A DNA stretch of 42,459 bases from Amycolatopsis regifaucium (GTDB lineage Bacteria > Actinomycetota > Actinomycetes > Mycobacteriales > Pseudonocardiaceae). Numbering within the stretch: position 1 is the first letter of the stretch; the number at the start of each line of letters is the position of its first letter. The stretch spans positions 1 to 42,459 of the forward strand of contig NZ_LQCI01000020.1 in the NCBI RefSeq assembly GCF_001613935.1, written 5' to 3'. This document shows, piece after piece, positions 19,737 to 26,982 of the stretch. The notes under the pieces are model-generated. The model saw only the letters and a list, made by a program, of their open reading frames with translations. It did no database searches and was not told the origin of the DNA. The translations under genes and the position numbers were made by a program.

Positions 19737-19857
19737 CGAAGAGCTGGACCACCTTCCGGAACAGTTCGTAGACGCCGTAGGCGAACGGGAGCGCCACCCA
19801 CAGCCACGCCAGCACCATCAGGCCGGCGCGGCGGCGCTCGGGAGCCTGTTCGGTCAT
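19729..19857 (-). CDS. Small hydrophobic partner of the OFA-type MFS transporter (42 aa)
   Basis: A 42-residue single-helix protein reading MTEQAPERRRAG, then LMVLAWLWVALPFAYGVY and ELFRKVVQLFGG. Its ATG overlaps the MFS stop (ATGA), and its TGA overlaps the next SDR start, so all three genes are translationally coupled. The hydrophobic core (residues about 13-31) with a basic N-terminal flank predicts one membrane helix. I recall very similar short proteins annotated as MFS transporter small subunits directly after OFA-family transporters in Streptomyces; a direct interaction is inferred from this conserved pairing. It is short enough to be skipped by gene callers. Confidence 0.75.
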   Translation of the reverse strand: MTEQAPERRRAGLMVLAWLWVALPFAYGVYELFRKVVQLFGG

Positions 19858-21215
19858 CGGGTCTCACTCCTCACGGCCGCGCCGGTCGAGCCGGGCTCGT
19901 GGAACTTCGGGTTCACCGGCCGCACCAGTTCGTTGGCCACGAAGCCGACGACCAGCAGGCCGATCATGATGAACAACGACGTCGTGTAGAGGTCGGGGCC
20001 GACCTTGCCCGCCGCCTGCTGGCTGTCGGCGATGGCGTTGACGATGAGCGGCCCGAGCACCCCGGCCATCGACCACGCGGTCAGCAGCCTGCCGTGGATC
20101 GCCCCCACCTGATAGGTGCCGAAAAGATCCTTCAGGTACGCCGGGACGGTCGCGAAACCGCCGCCGTAGAAGGACAGGATCAGCATGGCGCACAGGACGA
20201 ACACGAGCTTCGAGGCGTTGGTGGTCAACGCGATCACGAGGTACAGCAGGGCGCCGGCGCCGAGGTAGAGCCGGTAGATGTTCTTGCGCCCCACCAGGTC
20301 CGAAGTGGACGACCAGACGAACCGGCCGAGCATGTTGGTCAGCGAGAGCAGGGCGACGAACCCGGCCGCGGCCGCGGTGCCGACCGGGGTCGGGGTCTCG
20401 CGGAAGAAGTCCGCGATCATCGGCGACGCCTTCTCCAGGATGCCGATCCCCGCGGTCACGTTGAAGCACAGGACCACCCAGAGACACCAGAACTGCGGTG
20501 TCCTGATGGCGTTGCGCGCCGACACGTTCGCGGTGGTGATCATCGCGTTGCCGTGCTCGGTCTTCGGCTCCCAGCCCTGGGGCTTCCAGTCGTCGGCGGG
20601 CACCCGGACCAGCAGGATCCCGAGACTCATGAAGACGGCGTAGACCAGGCCGTGCACCAGGAACGCGGTCGCGACCGTCCCGATCGACCACGGCGCCGCG
20701 CCCAGCATCTGCGCCGACCACGGGGAGGCGATCAGCGCGCCGCCACCGAAGCCCATGATCGCGATCCCGGTGGCCATCCCCGGGCGGTCCGGGAACCACT
20801 TGATCAGCGTCGACACCGGCGAGATGTAGCCGATCCCGAGCCCGATGCCGCCGATCCCGCCCCAGCCGAGGACGACGAGCCAGTACTGCGACGTCGCCAC
20901 GCCGAGCGCGGAGAGCAGGAAGCCGGAGCTGAAGCAGACCATCGAGACGAACATCGCCCAGCGTGGACCGTTGCGCTCGACCAGCGTCCCGCCGAAGGCC
21001 GCCGAGAGCCCGAGCATCACGATGCCGAGCTGGAACGGGAGCGCGCTCTGCGTGCCGGTGAGACCGAGGGTCTTCTCCAGCGGGGGTTTGAAGACGCTCC
21101 ACGCGTACGCCTGCCCGATGGACAGATGGACCGCCAGCGCGGCGGGCGGCACCAGCCAGCGGCTCCAGCCGGGTGGCGCGACGATGCGGGAACGGTCCAG
21201 GAAGCCGACAGCCAT
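19854..21215 (-). CDS. OFA-family major facilitator transporter (oxalate:formate antiporter-like)
   Basis: A 453-residue inner-membrane transporter with about 12 helices. LDRSRIVAPPGWSRWLVPPAA, then HLSIGQAYAWSVFKPPLEKTLGLTG at the N-terminus, GGTLVERNGPRWAM, and GIGYISPVSTLIKWFPDRPGMATG (TM4-5) are typical of the oxalate/formate antiporter (OFA) group, as are GRFVWSSTSDLVGRKN and FGGGALIASPW. The true substrate may be formate, oxalate or another small carboxylate. ATG 21215 follows GGAGG with 6 nt spacing; the longer open frame extends into fdhD on the other strand. It heads the operon with the 42-residue partner and is divergent from fdhD, which supports a formate-related role. Confidence 0.9.
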   Translation of the reverse strand: MAVGFLDRSRIVAPPGWSRWLVPPAALAVHLSIGQAYAWSVFKPPLEKTLGLTGTQSALPFQLGIVMLGLSAAFGGTLVERNGPRWAMFVSMVCFSSGFLLSALGVATSQYWLVVLGWGGIGGIGLGIGYISPVSTLIKWFPDRPGMATGIAIMGFGGGALIASPWSAQMLGAAPWSIGTVATAFLVHGLVYAVFMSLGILLVRVPADDWKPQGWEPKTEHGNAMITTANVSARNAIRTPQFWCLWVVLCFNVTAGIGILEKASPMIADFFRETPTPVGTAAAAGFVALLSLTNMLGRFVWSSTSDLVGRKNIYRLYLGAGALLYLVIALTTNASKLVFVLCAMLILSFYGGGFATVPAYLKDLFGTYQVGAIHGRLLTAWSMAGVLGPLIVNAIADSQQAAGKVGPDLYTTSLFIMIGLLVVGFVANELVRPVNPKFHEPGSTGAAVRSETR

Positions 21216-21246
21216 CCGGCGCCTCCGTACTCTGGGGATGTGCAGT

Positions 21247-21268
21247 GGGAATGTATTACTTAATTCCC
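21247..21268. promoter_or_regulatory. Inverted repeat in the MFS/fdhD divergent promoter region
   Basis: GGGAAT-N10-ATTCCC lies in an unusually AT-rich patch within the 102-bp interval between the divergent MFS and fdhD starts. Its symmetry and position suggest an operator controlling one or both genes. The regulator is unknown. Confidence 0.35.
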
Positions 21269-21317
21269 GACGTTGCAGTAGCCAGGTGTGGAATGAACCG
21301 GCCAGAAGGGTGGACAA

Positions 21318-22148
21318 GTGGGCAGGGTGACGGTGCGCCGTCCGGTGCGGAAGATCTCCGCGAACCGTGACGTGCGACGGCCCGACGCGCTGGCGGCCGA
21401 AGAGCCGCTGGAGATCCGGGTCGGCGGCAAGGCACTCGCGGTCACCATGCGGACACCCGGCAACGACGTCGAATTGGCGCACGGGTTCCTGTTGTCCGAG
21501 GGCGTGCTCGCCTCCCGCGAGGACGTGGCGGTCGCCCGGTATTGCGACGGCGTCGACGATCAGGGCCGCAACACCTACAACGTGCTGGACGTCGCGCTGG
21601 CCGAGGGTGTCGCCCCGCCGGAGACCGGGGTCGAGCGCAACTTCTACACGACGTCATCGTGCGGCGTCTGCGGGAAGGCCGCGCTCGACGCGGTGAAGCT
21701 GCGAAGCCGGTTTTCCCCGGGGAAGTCCGAGTTCGCCGTGAGCACCGACGTCCTGTCCAAGCTCCCCGACACGCTGCGCACCCAGCAGAAGGTCTTCGCC
21801 AGCACCGGCGGGCTGCACGCGGCCGCCCTGTTCGACACCGAGGGGAACCTCGCCGTCGTCCGGGAGGACGTCGGCAGGCACAACGCCGTCGACAAGGTGC
21901 TCGGGTGGGCGTTGCAGGAAGGCCGGATCCCCGCGGGGGACACCGGTCTGCTGGTGTCCGGCCGCGCCTCGTTCGAACTGGTGCAGAAGGCGGCCATGGC
22001 CGGGATCGGCCTGCTCGCGGCCGTTTCCGCGCCGTCGTCGCTGGCCGCCGAACTGGCCGAGGAGAACGGCATGACCCTCATCGGTTTCCTGCGGGACGAC
22101 AGCATGAACCTCTACACCGGCGAGCACCGCGTGCTCGGGCTCGGCTGA
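21318..22148 (+). CDS. fdhD: Formate dehydrogenase accessory sulfurtransferase FdhD
   Basis: A 276-residue cytosolic protein that passes sulfur from a cysteine desulfurase to the bis-MGD molybdenum cofactor, activating formate-dehydrogenase-type enzymes. The conserved TTSSCGVCGK motif holds the two Cys (115 and 118) corresponding to the E. coli CxxC loop. GNDVELAHGFLLSEG, the RVFASTGGLHAAALF-like segment, VREDVGRHNAVDKV and SGRASFELVQKAAMAG are family landmarks. GTG 21318 follows AAGGG with good spacing. The probable client is the FdhF/YdeP-type enzyme at 15070-17382. The stop is two bases from the convergent carotenoid oxygenase stop. Confidence 0.95.
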   Translation: MGRVTVRRPVRKISANRDVRRPDALAAEEPLEIRVGGKALAVTMRTPGNDVELAHGFLLSEGVLASREDVAVARYCDGVDDQGRNTYNVLDVALAEGVAPPETGVERNFYTTSSCGVCGKAALDAVKLRSRFSPGKSEFAVSTDVLSKLPDTLRTQQKVFASTGGLHAAALFDTEGNLAVVREDVGRHNAVDKVLGWALQEGRIPAGDTGLLVSGRASFELVQKAAMAGIGLLAAVSAPSSLAAELAEENGMTLIGFLRDDSMNLYTGEHRVLGLG

Positions 22149-22150
22149 CT

Positions 22151-23590
22151 TCAGGCGCCCACCCAGTTGCCGTGGAAGCCGTTCGGCACCCGGTCGGGCA
22201 GGTGCACGGCGCCGACGGTCTCCAGGGTTTCCGCGTCCAGGATCGTGAGATCGCTCTTCCGCGTCGCGGCGTCGTAGACGAACCCCATCAGCACGCCGTC
22301 GTCTTCGGCGGCGTCCACAGAGGACGGTACGAAGACGAACTCCCCGACCTGGGCGCCGTCGCCGAATTCCCGGCGCTGGACCGACCGCTTCCCCAGGTCG
22401 TGCTTCAGCAGTGCGCCGGAGGACGCCGATCCGTCCCCTGTGGACACCGAGTAACCGAACCGGTGCGGACGTCCGACCAGCCGCTCGTCCACGCGCGGGA
22501 ACTCCTGCCCCTGGTCGTCGAGGCGTTCCTCGATCACCTTGCCCACGTTCAGGTCGACGGTCCAGCGATCCAGGGTCGGCGGTCCTTCGGCGGGCCCGCG
22601 CAGTTCGCTGTCGAACATCTTGGGATGCCGGACGATGTCGAGCACGACGCTGTCGCCGTCGTCGTAGGCGTTCATCGGATGGAACACGTAGCACGGCTCG
22701 ACCTCGAACCAGCGGACGTCGCCGTTGCCGCCCTCCCTCGGCATGACACCGATCCGCGCCGGGTACTTCGGGTTCCACCGGTACGGGAAGTCCGCGTTGC
22801 CCCGGATGCGCTGGCGCAGCCTCGCGGTCACGGGGTCCGGCACCTTCACCTTGCCCAAGAGCGCGGACATCACCAGCCGGGCCGGGGTCCGCAGGAACGA
22901 CGGGACGGACGCGGCGACGGCCTCTTCGACCTCGAAGGTGACCGGCAGGTCGTAGAAGACGACGTACTTCTCGGTCAGGGAGAAGTCGTGCATCATCGGT
23001 GATCCGGTGACCTCGATGTCGACCTTGCGCCGCGCGTGGCCCTCGGCGTCGATCACCGAGTACTGGACCTTGTTGCCCCAGCCGAAGAAGTAGGACACGG
23101 CGTGCAGTTCGCCGGTCTCCGGGTCGCGTTTGGGGTGGGCGGTGTAGCCGCCGGGCAGGGTGCCGTCGAAGTCGCAGGCGCCGACGGTGTCGAGTTCGTC
23201 GGTCAGTTCGAAGCTGGTGACGCCGCCCTCGATCAGCGCGAGGGTCTTGCCGGCATGGCCGATCACGCTGGTGTTGGCACCGAGGGAGGAGATCCCGGCA
23301 GCCGGCCCGCCCGCCCATCGCTCGCCGAGTCTCGCGGACATTCCGGGGGTGCGGACCCAGCGGTTGCGGTACCACTCGGCGCGCCCGTCGCGCAGCCGGA
23401 CGCCGTGCACCATCCCGTCGCCCGTGAACCAGTGATAGGTCGCCGGGTCCACTTCGGACAGCGGGTTCGGCCCGTTCCGCAGGTACCGGCCGTCGAGGTA
23501 CTCCGGGACGTGCCCGGTGACCGCCAGTTCGGTGATCGTGTGCTCCCGGTTGACCGGGGCGAAGTTGCCTTCGAGGAACTTGTTGCCCAT
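22151..23590 (-). CDS. Carotenoid oxygenase (RPE65/CCD family)
   Basis: A 479-residue non-haem iron dioxygenase that in this family cleaves double bases of carotenoids, apocarotenoids or stilbene-like compounds. LDGRYLRNGPNP and HWFTGDGMVHG mark the N-terminus. The four iron-binding His are in TAHPK (about 152), MMHDF (201), VFHPMNAYDD (304) and the C-terminal FHGNW (474). No signal peptide or membrane segment is seen. ATG 23590 is preferred over the adjacent GTG because of the AGGGGG ribosome site. It is divergent from a TetR gene and two matching dyads lie between them, so repression by that TetR and induction by a ligand is likely. Confidence 0.92.
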   Translation of the reverse strand: MGNKFLEGNFAPVNREHTITELAVTGHVPEYLDGRYLRNGPNPLSEVDPATYHWFTGDGMVHGVRLRDGRAEWYRNRWVRTPGMSARLGERWAGGPAAGISSLGANTSVIGHAGKTLALIEGGVTSFELTDELDTVGACDFDGTLPGGYTAHPKRDPETGELHAVSYFFGWGNKVQYSVIDAEGHARRKVDIEVTGSPMMHDFSLTEKYVVFYDLPVTFEVEEAVAASVPSFLRTPARLVMSALLGKVKVPDPVTARLRQRIRGNADFPYRWNPKYPARIGVMPREGGNGDVRWFEVEPCYVFHPMNAYDDGDSVVLDIVRHPKMFDSELRGPAEGPPTLDRWTVDLNVGKVIEERLDDQGQEFPRVDERLVGRPHRFGYSVSTGDGSASSGALLKHDLGKRSVQRREFGDGAQVGEFVFVPSSVDAAEDDGVLMGFVYDAATRKSDLTILDAETLETVGAVHLPDRVPNGFHGNWVGA

Positions 23591-23612
23591 CACGTGCCCC
23601 CTAGCGACGGAT

Positions 23613-23648
23613 ATAACGCGGTTATGCAGCCATTTATAACAGGGTTAT
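23613..23648. promoter_or_regulatory. Two tandem TetR-type operator dyads
   Basis: TATAAC-GCG-GTTATG (core 23613-23625) and TATAAC-AGG-GTTATG (core 23636-23648) are two copies of the dyad ATAAC-N3-GTTAT, 23 bp apart centre to centre. They occupy the 73-bp gap between the divergent carotenoid oxygenase and TetR starts, ideal for control of both genes. Confidence 0.75.
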
Positions 23649-23663
23649 GGAATACTGGCAAGC

Positions 23664-24362
23664 ATGCCCCCGAAGCCCGCCGCCACCGAGGTCAAGGCCA
23701 AACTGATCGAAGCGGCCATCCGGCTGCTCTCGCACGGTGGCCCGGAGGCGCTCCAAGCCCGCAAGCTCGCGGCCGAAATCGGCGCGTCGACCATGGCCGT
23801 GTACACCCACTTCGGCGGGATGGGCGCGCTGGTGGACGAGGTCGCCCGCGAGGGATTCCGGCGGCTTTCGGCGAATCTGGCCAAGCTCCACGAGACCGAC
23901 GACCCGGTGGCGGACATCCTCACGCTGGCCTTGGCGTACCGGCGGACCGTGGTGGAGAACCCGCAGCTGTACGCGGTGACCTTCGGCCAAAGCCAGCCGA
24001 ACGGGCAGAAGGCGGCGCTGGGCGACATGACCGACGAGGAGACCCGGAAGCACCTCGGCGAGGAAGGCATCAAGGCCTTCAACTACCTTCTCCGCGCCGC
24101 GTCCCGGGTGATCGAGGCCGGCCGGTTCCGTCCCGCTCCGGAGTTCGCCGTCGCCGCGCAGCTCTGGAGTGCCCTGCACGGGTACATCACCCTGGAGGTC
24201 GCCGGTCATTTCGGCACCGACGACCATGGTGTGGACCACATCCTCGTGCCGCTGGCGGTCACGCTCGGGGTGGGCCTCGGCGACACCCTCGAAGCGGCGA
24301 CCAGGTCCGCGCAGGTCTCGATCGAGTCATGGCGCGCGAAAGAAGGAAACGACGGCACCTGA
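23664..24362 (+). CDS. TetR/AcrR family transcriptional regulator
   Basis: A 232-residue dimeric repressor-type protein. Residues about 8-55 form the TetR helix-turn-helix (KAKLIEAAIRLLSHGG, ARKLAAEIGASTMAVYTHFGG). Residues 75-215 are the helical ligand/dimer domain, resembling the WHG-type C-terminal group (LALAYRRTVVENPQLYAVTFG; AQLWSALHGYITLEVAG). It starts at ATG 23664, 15 bp from the nearer operator dyad, so it probably represses itself and the divergent carotenoid oxygenase gene. A natural ligand might be a carotenoid or its cleavage product; this is inferred. Confidence 0.9.
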   Translation: MPPKPAATEVKAKLIEAAIRLLSHGGPEALQARKLAAEIGASTMAVYTHFGGMGALVDEVAREGFRRLSANLAKLHETDDPVADILTLALAYRRTVVENPQLYAVTFGQSQPNGQKAALGDMTDEETRKHLGEEGIKAFNYLLRAASRVIEAGRFRPAPEFAVAAQLWSALHGYITLEVAGHFGTDDHGVDHILVPLAVTLGVGLGDTLEAATRSAQVSIESWRAKEGNDGT

Positions 24363-24458
24363 TCCGGCGATACCCCGGTCACAGGTCGGCGACACGTGCA
24401 ACCTTCGAGCGGAAGCGCACGTCTGACCTGGTAGAAGAACAACGGGGAACGGGGACGG

Positions 24459-25397
24459 GTGAACGACGACGACCAGGGTCAGGCCACGCTGCCGGGGGTG
24501 CGGGACGCCCGACGGTGGCTGAGCCGTCGTTCCGTCCTGATCGCCGGCGCCTCCGGTCTCGGGGTCGCGGGTCTCGCCGCCGGGACGGCCAGCGGAGCCC
24601 TGCCGTTCAGCGAAGCGCTCCAGCGGGCACTCGGCGTCGCTTCGCCGACTCCGGCGACCCAACTGGGCAGCCCCCGTGTCGAACGCGTTTACTCCGAAGC
24701 CCGCGGCCGTGAAGTCGATCTCGTGCTGATGCTGCCGACCAAGGCGCCGCCCAAGGGCCTGCCGATGTCGCTGATGCTGCACGGCCTCCACGGCACCGCC
24801 CGGCACGCGGCCCCCACCGGGCTGCTCAAACAACTCGGCAGCGAGGTCGCCCGCAAGGCGGTGCCCCCGTTCGGGTTCGTCGCGGTCGACGGCGGGGACC
24901 ACTACTGGCACGAGAACCAGCCCGGTGACAACCCGATGGCGATGCTGCTCGAAGAGGTCCCCCGCTGGCTGGCGGCCCGCGGCCTCGGCGGCCGGGACGG
25001 CCTGCCGTTCGCCGCCACCGGACTGTCGATGGGAGGCTTCGGCGCGCTGCTCTACACCCGCCGCCGGCTGGAACGCCGTCGCCCGCCCGCCGCGGTCGCG
25101 GCGCTCGCGCCCGCGCTGATCACGTCGTGGGCGGAGATGAGCAAACGGCGCGCGTTCCGGGACGCCGCCGACTGGAACTCGCTGGACCCGCTGCGCCACA
25201 TCGACATCACCAAGAAGGTGCCGACCGGGATCTGGTGCGGCACCGAGGACCCGTTCATCGGCGGGGTGCGGAAGTTCATCTCCGAAGCGCGGCCCGTGGT
25301 CGCGCACACCGCGCGCGGCAAGCACGGCGACGCCTTCAACCGCACGGTCGTGCCGAGCCTGATCGCGTTCCTCGGCAAACACGTGCCGAAGAGCTAG
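24459..25397 (+). CDS. Exported alpha/beta-hydrolase esterase (esterase D/antigen 85-like fold)
   Basis: A 312-residue protein. Residues about 15-48 contain a twin-arginine-like leader (WLSRRSVLIAGASGLGVAG, then AAGTASGA), so it is probably exported. The alpha/beta-hydrolase core shows VDLVLMLP, SLMLHGLHGTARHA, the nucleophile elbow ATGLSMGGFGALL, and GTEDPFIGG with a later RGKHGDAFNRT His. The closest groups are putative esterases; the substrate is unknown. GTG 24459 follows repeated GGGGA tracts. It lies about 97 bp after the TetR gene, which has no matching dyad in front of it, so co-regulation is uncertain. Confidence 0.75.
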   Translation: MNDDDQGQATLPGVRDARRWLSRRSVLIAGASGLGVAGLAAGTASGALPFSEALQRALGVASPTPATQLGSPRVERVYSEARGREVDLVLMLPTKAPPKGLPMSLMLHGLHGTARHAAPTGLLKQLGSEVARKAVPPFGFVAVDGGDHYWHENQPGDNPMAMLLEEVPRWLAARGLGGRDGLPFAATGLSMGGFGALLYTRRRLERRRPPAAVAALAPALITSWAEMSKRRAFRDAADWNSLDPLRHIDITKKVPTGIWCGTEDPFIGGVRKFISEARPVVAHTARGKHGDAFNRTVVPSLIAFLGKHVPKS

Positions 25398-25418
25398 GCT
25401 CAGGGGTCTGTCCACACA

Positions 25419-25443
25419 GGACACTTTTGGCAGGTAAGTGTCC
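25419..25443. terminator. Hairpin between convergent esterase and RsbA-like genes
   Basis: GGACACTT and AAGTGTCC pair over 8 bp around a 9-nt loop, 21 nt after the esterase stop and 45 nt after the RsbA-like stop on the other strand. A bidirectional terminator is likely. Confidence 0.5.
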
Positions 25444-25488
25444 GACTTGGGCAATATGCGTGGCCGCCGTGCGACTGGTGAACCACGG

Positions 25489-26409
25489 TCAGACGCGGAA
25501 GAAGATCCTCGTGACGGTGGAGCCCGGTCTGCGGTACTGCCGGACCAGATCGGCGACCTCGTTCACCAGCACCAGGCCGCGGCCGCCGATCTGCCCCGGT
25601 GTGGCGGGCCGCCTGCCCGCCAGCGGGTCGCTCAGCGTGCCTTCGTCGATGACCTCGCAGAGCAGGTAATCCCCGTCGCTCCAGACGCGGACGACACCGT
25701 GGCCCGAACCGTGCAGCACGCTGTTGGCGGACAGCTCCGCCACGGCGAGCACGAGATCCTCCACCCGGCCCGGTCCGAGTCCGTTCTCCTCGGCACAGAT
25801 CTGCACGAAGTGGCGCACCGCGGAGAGCCTGCCGAGGTCGAACCGGAACGTGTCGGCCCGCCGCGGCTCGGGCAGCGGCAGGTTGTACTTGTCGACGACC
25901 GCGTCGGGGGCGTAGTCCTCGCTCGGACGATCCCCCTCGGTACCGGAGAGGATCGGATGGGTCCGTCGGGCGTCGGCCAAGACGTCGTCGTCGAGCCGGT
26001 TCCGGTCGTACGGGCACAGGATGCTGAGCTCACGGTCGCCGAAAGCGAAGTTGATCAGCGCTTCGTGCTGGGCGCACGCCGGGTATTCGACGGCCGACCG
26101 CCCGGCCCAGATCGGTTCGCCGATGATCCGGACCGGCCCCGGCCGGGTGTCGGCGAAGGCCAGGAGCACGCCGGGAAGGATGCGGCCCGGATTGCGGCCT
26201 GCTTGGGTCATGTCGATGAGTTCGACTTCGGCGGCCGCGTCACCCAACGCCTCTTCGATGAGGGTCAGGTTGGGGCCCGGAACGGCTACCGCGACGGGCT
26301 CGTCGAGCTTGAGCCCCTCGAGGATGTACGGAACCGTACCGTCCAAGTACTCGGAGTCACCGGAGTAGAGCAAACCCACATGCGAGAAGGGTCCCGCGGT
26401 GAGTGTCAC
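25489..26409 (-). CDS. RsbA-type anti-sigma regulator: MEDS sensory domain plus GHKL ATPase
   Basis: A 306-residue cytosolic protein. Residues about 8-165 form an MEDS/DcmR-type sensory domain (GLLYSGDSEYLDGTVPYILEGL, the ILCPYDRNRL segment). Residues about 185-306 are an RsbW/SpoIIAB-like histidine-kinase ATPase with N-box VAELSANSVLHG and G-box GGRGLVLVNEVADL. Proteins of this architecture regulate alternative sigma factors of the SigB/SigF type by partner switching. No sigma factor or anti-anti-sigma gene is adjacent. It starts at GTG 26409, nine bases after a SigF/SigB-like -10 element, so the mRNA may be nearly leaderless. Confidence 0.85.
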   Translation of the reverse strand: MTLTAGPFSHVGLLYSGDSEYLDGTVPYILEGLKLDEPVAVAVPGPNLTLIEEALGDAAAEVELIDMTQAGRNPGRILPGVLLAFADTRPGPVRIIGEPIWAGRSAVEYPACAQHEALINFAFGDRELSILCPYDRNRLDDDVLADARRTHPILSGTEGDRPSEDYAPDAVVDKYNLPLPEPRRADTFRFDLGRLSAVRHFVQICAEENGLGPGRVEDLVLAVAELSANSVLHGSGHGVVRVWSDGDYLLCEVIDEGTLSDPLAGRRPATPGQIGGRGLVLVNEVADLVRQYRRPGSTVTRIFFRV

Positions 26410-26418
26410 TGACTCGTC

Positions 26419-26445
26419 TTACCCCGTTCGAAAGGTCTTGAAACC
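26419..26445 (-). promoter_or_regulatory. SigF/SigB-type promoter of the RsbA-like gene
   Basis: On the minus strand GGTTT (26445-26441), a 16-nt spacer and GGGTAA (26424-26419) fit the actinobacterial SigF/SigB consensus GGWWT-N16-17-GGGTAY except for the last base. It lies nine bases ahead of the GTG start. Confidence 0.6.
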
Positions 26446-26483
26446 CTCCCAACGGAGGGAAATCCGAAAACGGGCCGGGCCGA

Positions 26484-26864
26484 TCAGCCGAGCCAGCGTC
26501 CCGCCATTGAAATCAACCAGAATCCGGCGAGCGTCGCAGCGGCGAACAAGCCCGTCCAGGCGACGAGCACACGGTTCGTCTCCCCGCTCCGGGCGGCCTT
26601 GATCCGGATCAGGGCATAGCCCGATACGGCGAAGAACGGCAGCGGGATCAGCGGCAGCGGCGACAACCGGACGACGCCGGCCACCAGGCAGGTCGCCACC
26701 AGCACGCCCAGCGTGATCGTCAGCGCGCGCGGGATCCACGGGTGCCCGCGATAGGCCCCGATGACGATGCGTTCGGTGAGTTCGGTGAGTCCCCTGACCT
26801 CGCGCGGACTCGCGGCTGCCAGCTCGGGAGCCTCGTTCTCGTCCTTCGTGGAAGTCAGCGGCAC
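26484..26864 (-). CDS. Small membrane protein of unknown function
   Basis: A 126-residue protein: a charged cytoplasmic N-terminus (residues 1-40), then three hydrophobic segments (about 44-63, 66-86 and 101-120). No family is recognised. GTG 26864 is preceded at six bases by TAGGAT, a good -10 hexamer, so translation may be leaderless. It is separated from clpX by the terminator at 26910-26950 and is thus its own transcription unit. Confidence 0.65.
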   Translation of the reverse strand: MPLTSTKDENEAPELAAASPREVRGLTELTERIVIGAYRGHPWIPRALTITLGVLVATCLVAGVVRLSPLPLIPLPFFAVSGYALIRIKAARSGETNRVLVAWTGLFAAATLAGFWLISMAGRWLG

Positions 26865-26909
26865 CCTCGCATCCTATCCCGGTCGGCGTCCCCGACCGGA
26901 CGCGACCGG

Positions 26910-26950
26910 AAAAACGATGCCCCGGCCGGAAAGCTCCGGCCGGGGCATCG
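26910..26950 (-). terminator. Rho-independent terminator of clpX
   Basis: A perfect 15-bp GC-rich stem (26915-26929 with 26936-26950) and 6-nt loop are followed on the minus strand by five U residues. It begins 33 nt after the clpX stop. This is the most canonical intrinsic terminator in the window. Confidence 0.9.
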
Positions 26951-26982
26951 ATGACGACAGCGCGTCGTGCGGAGGCTCCGCC

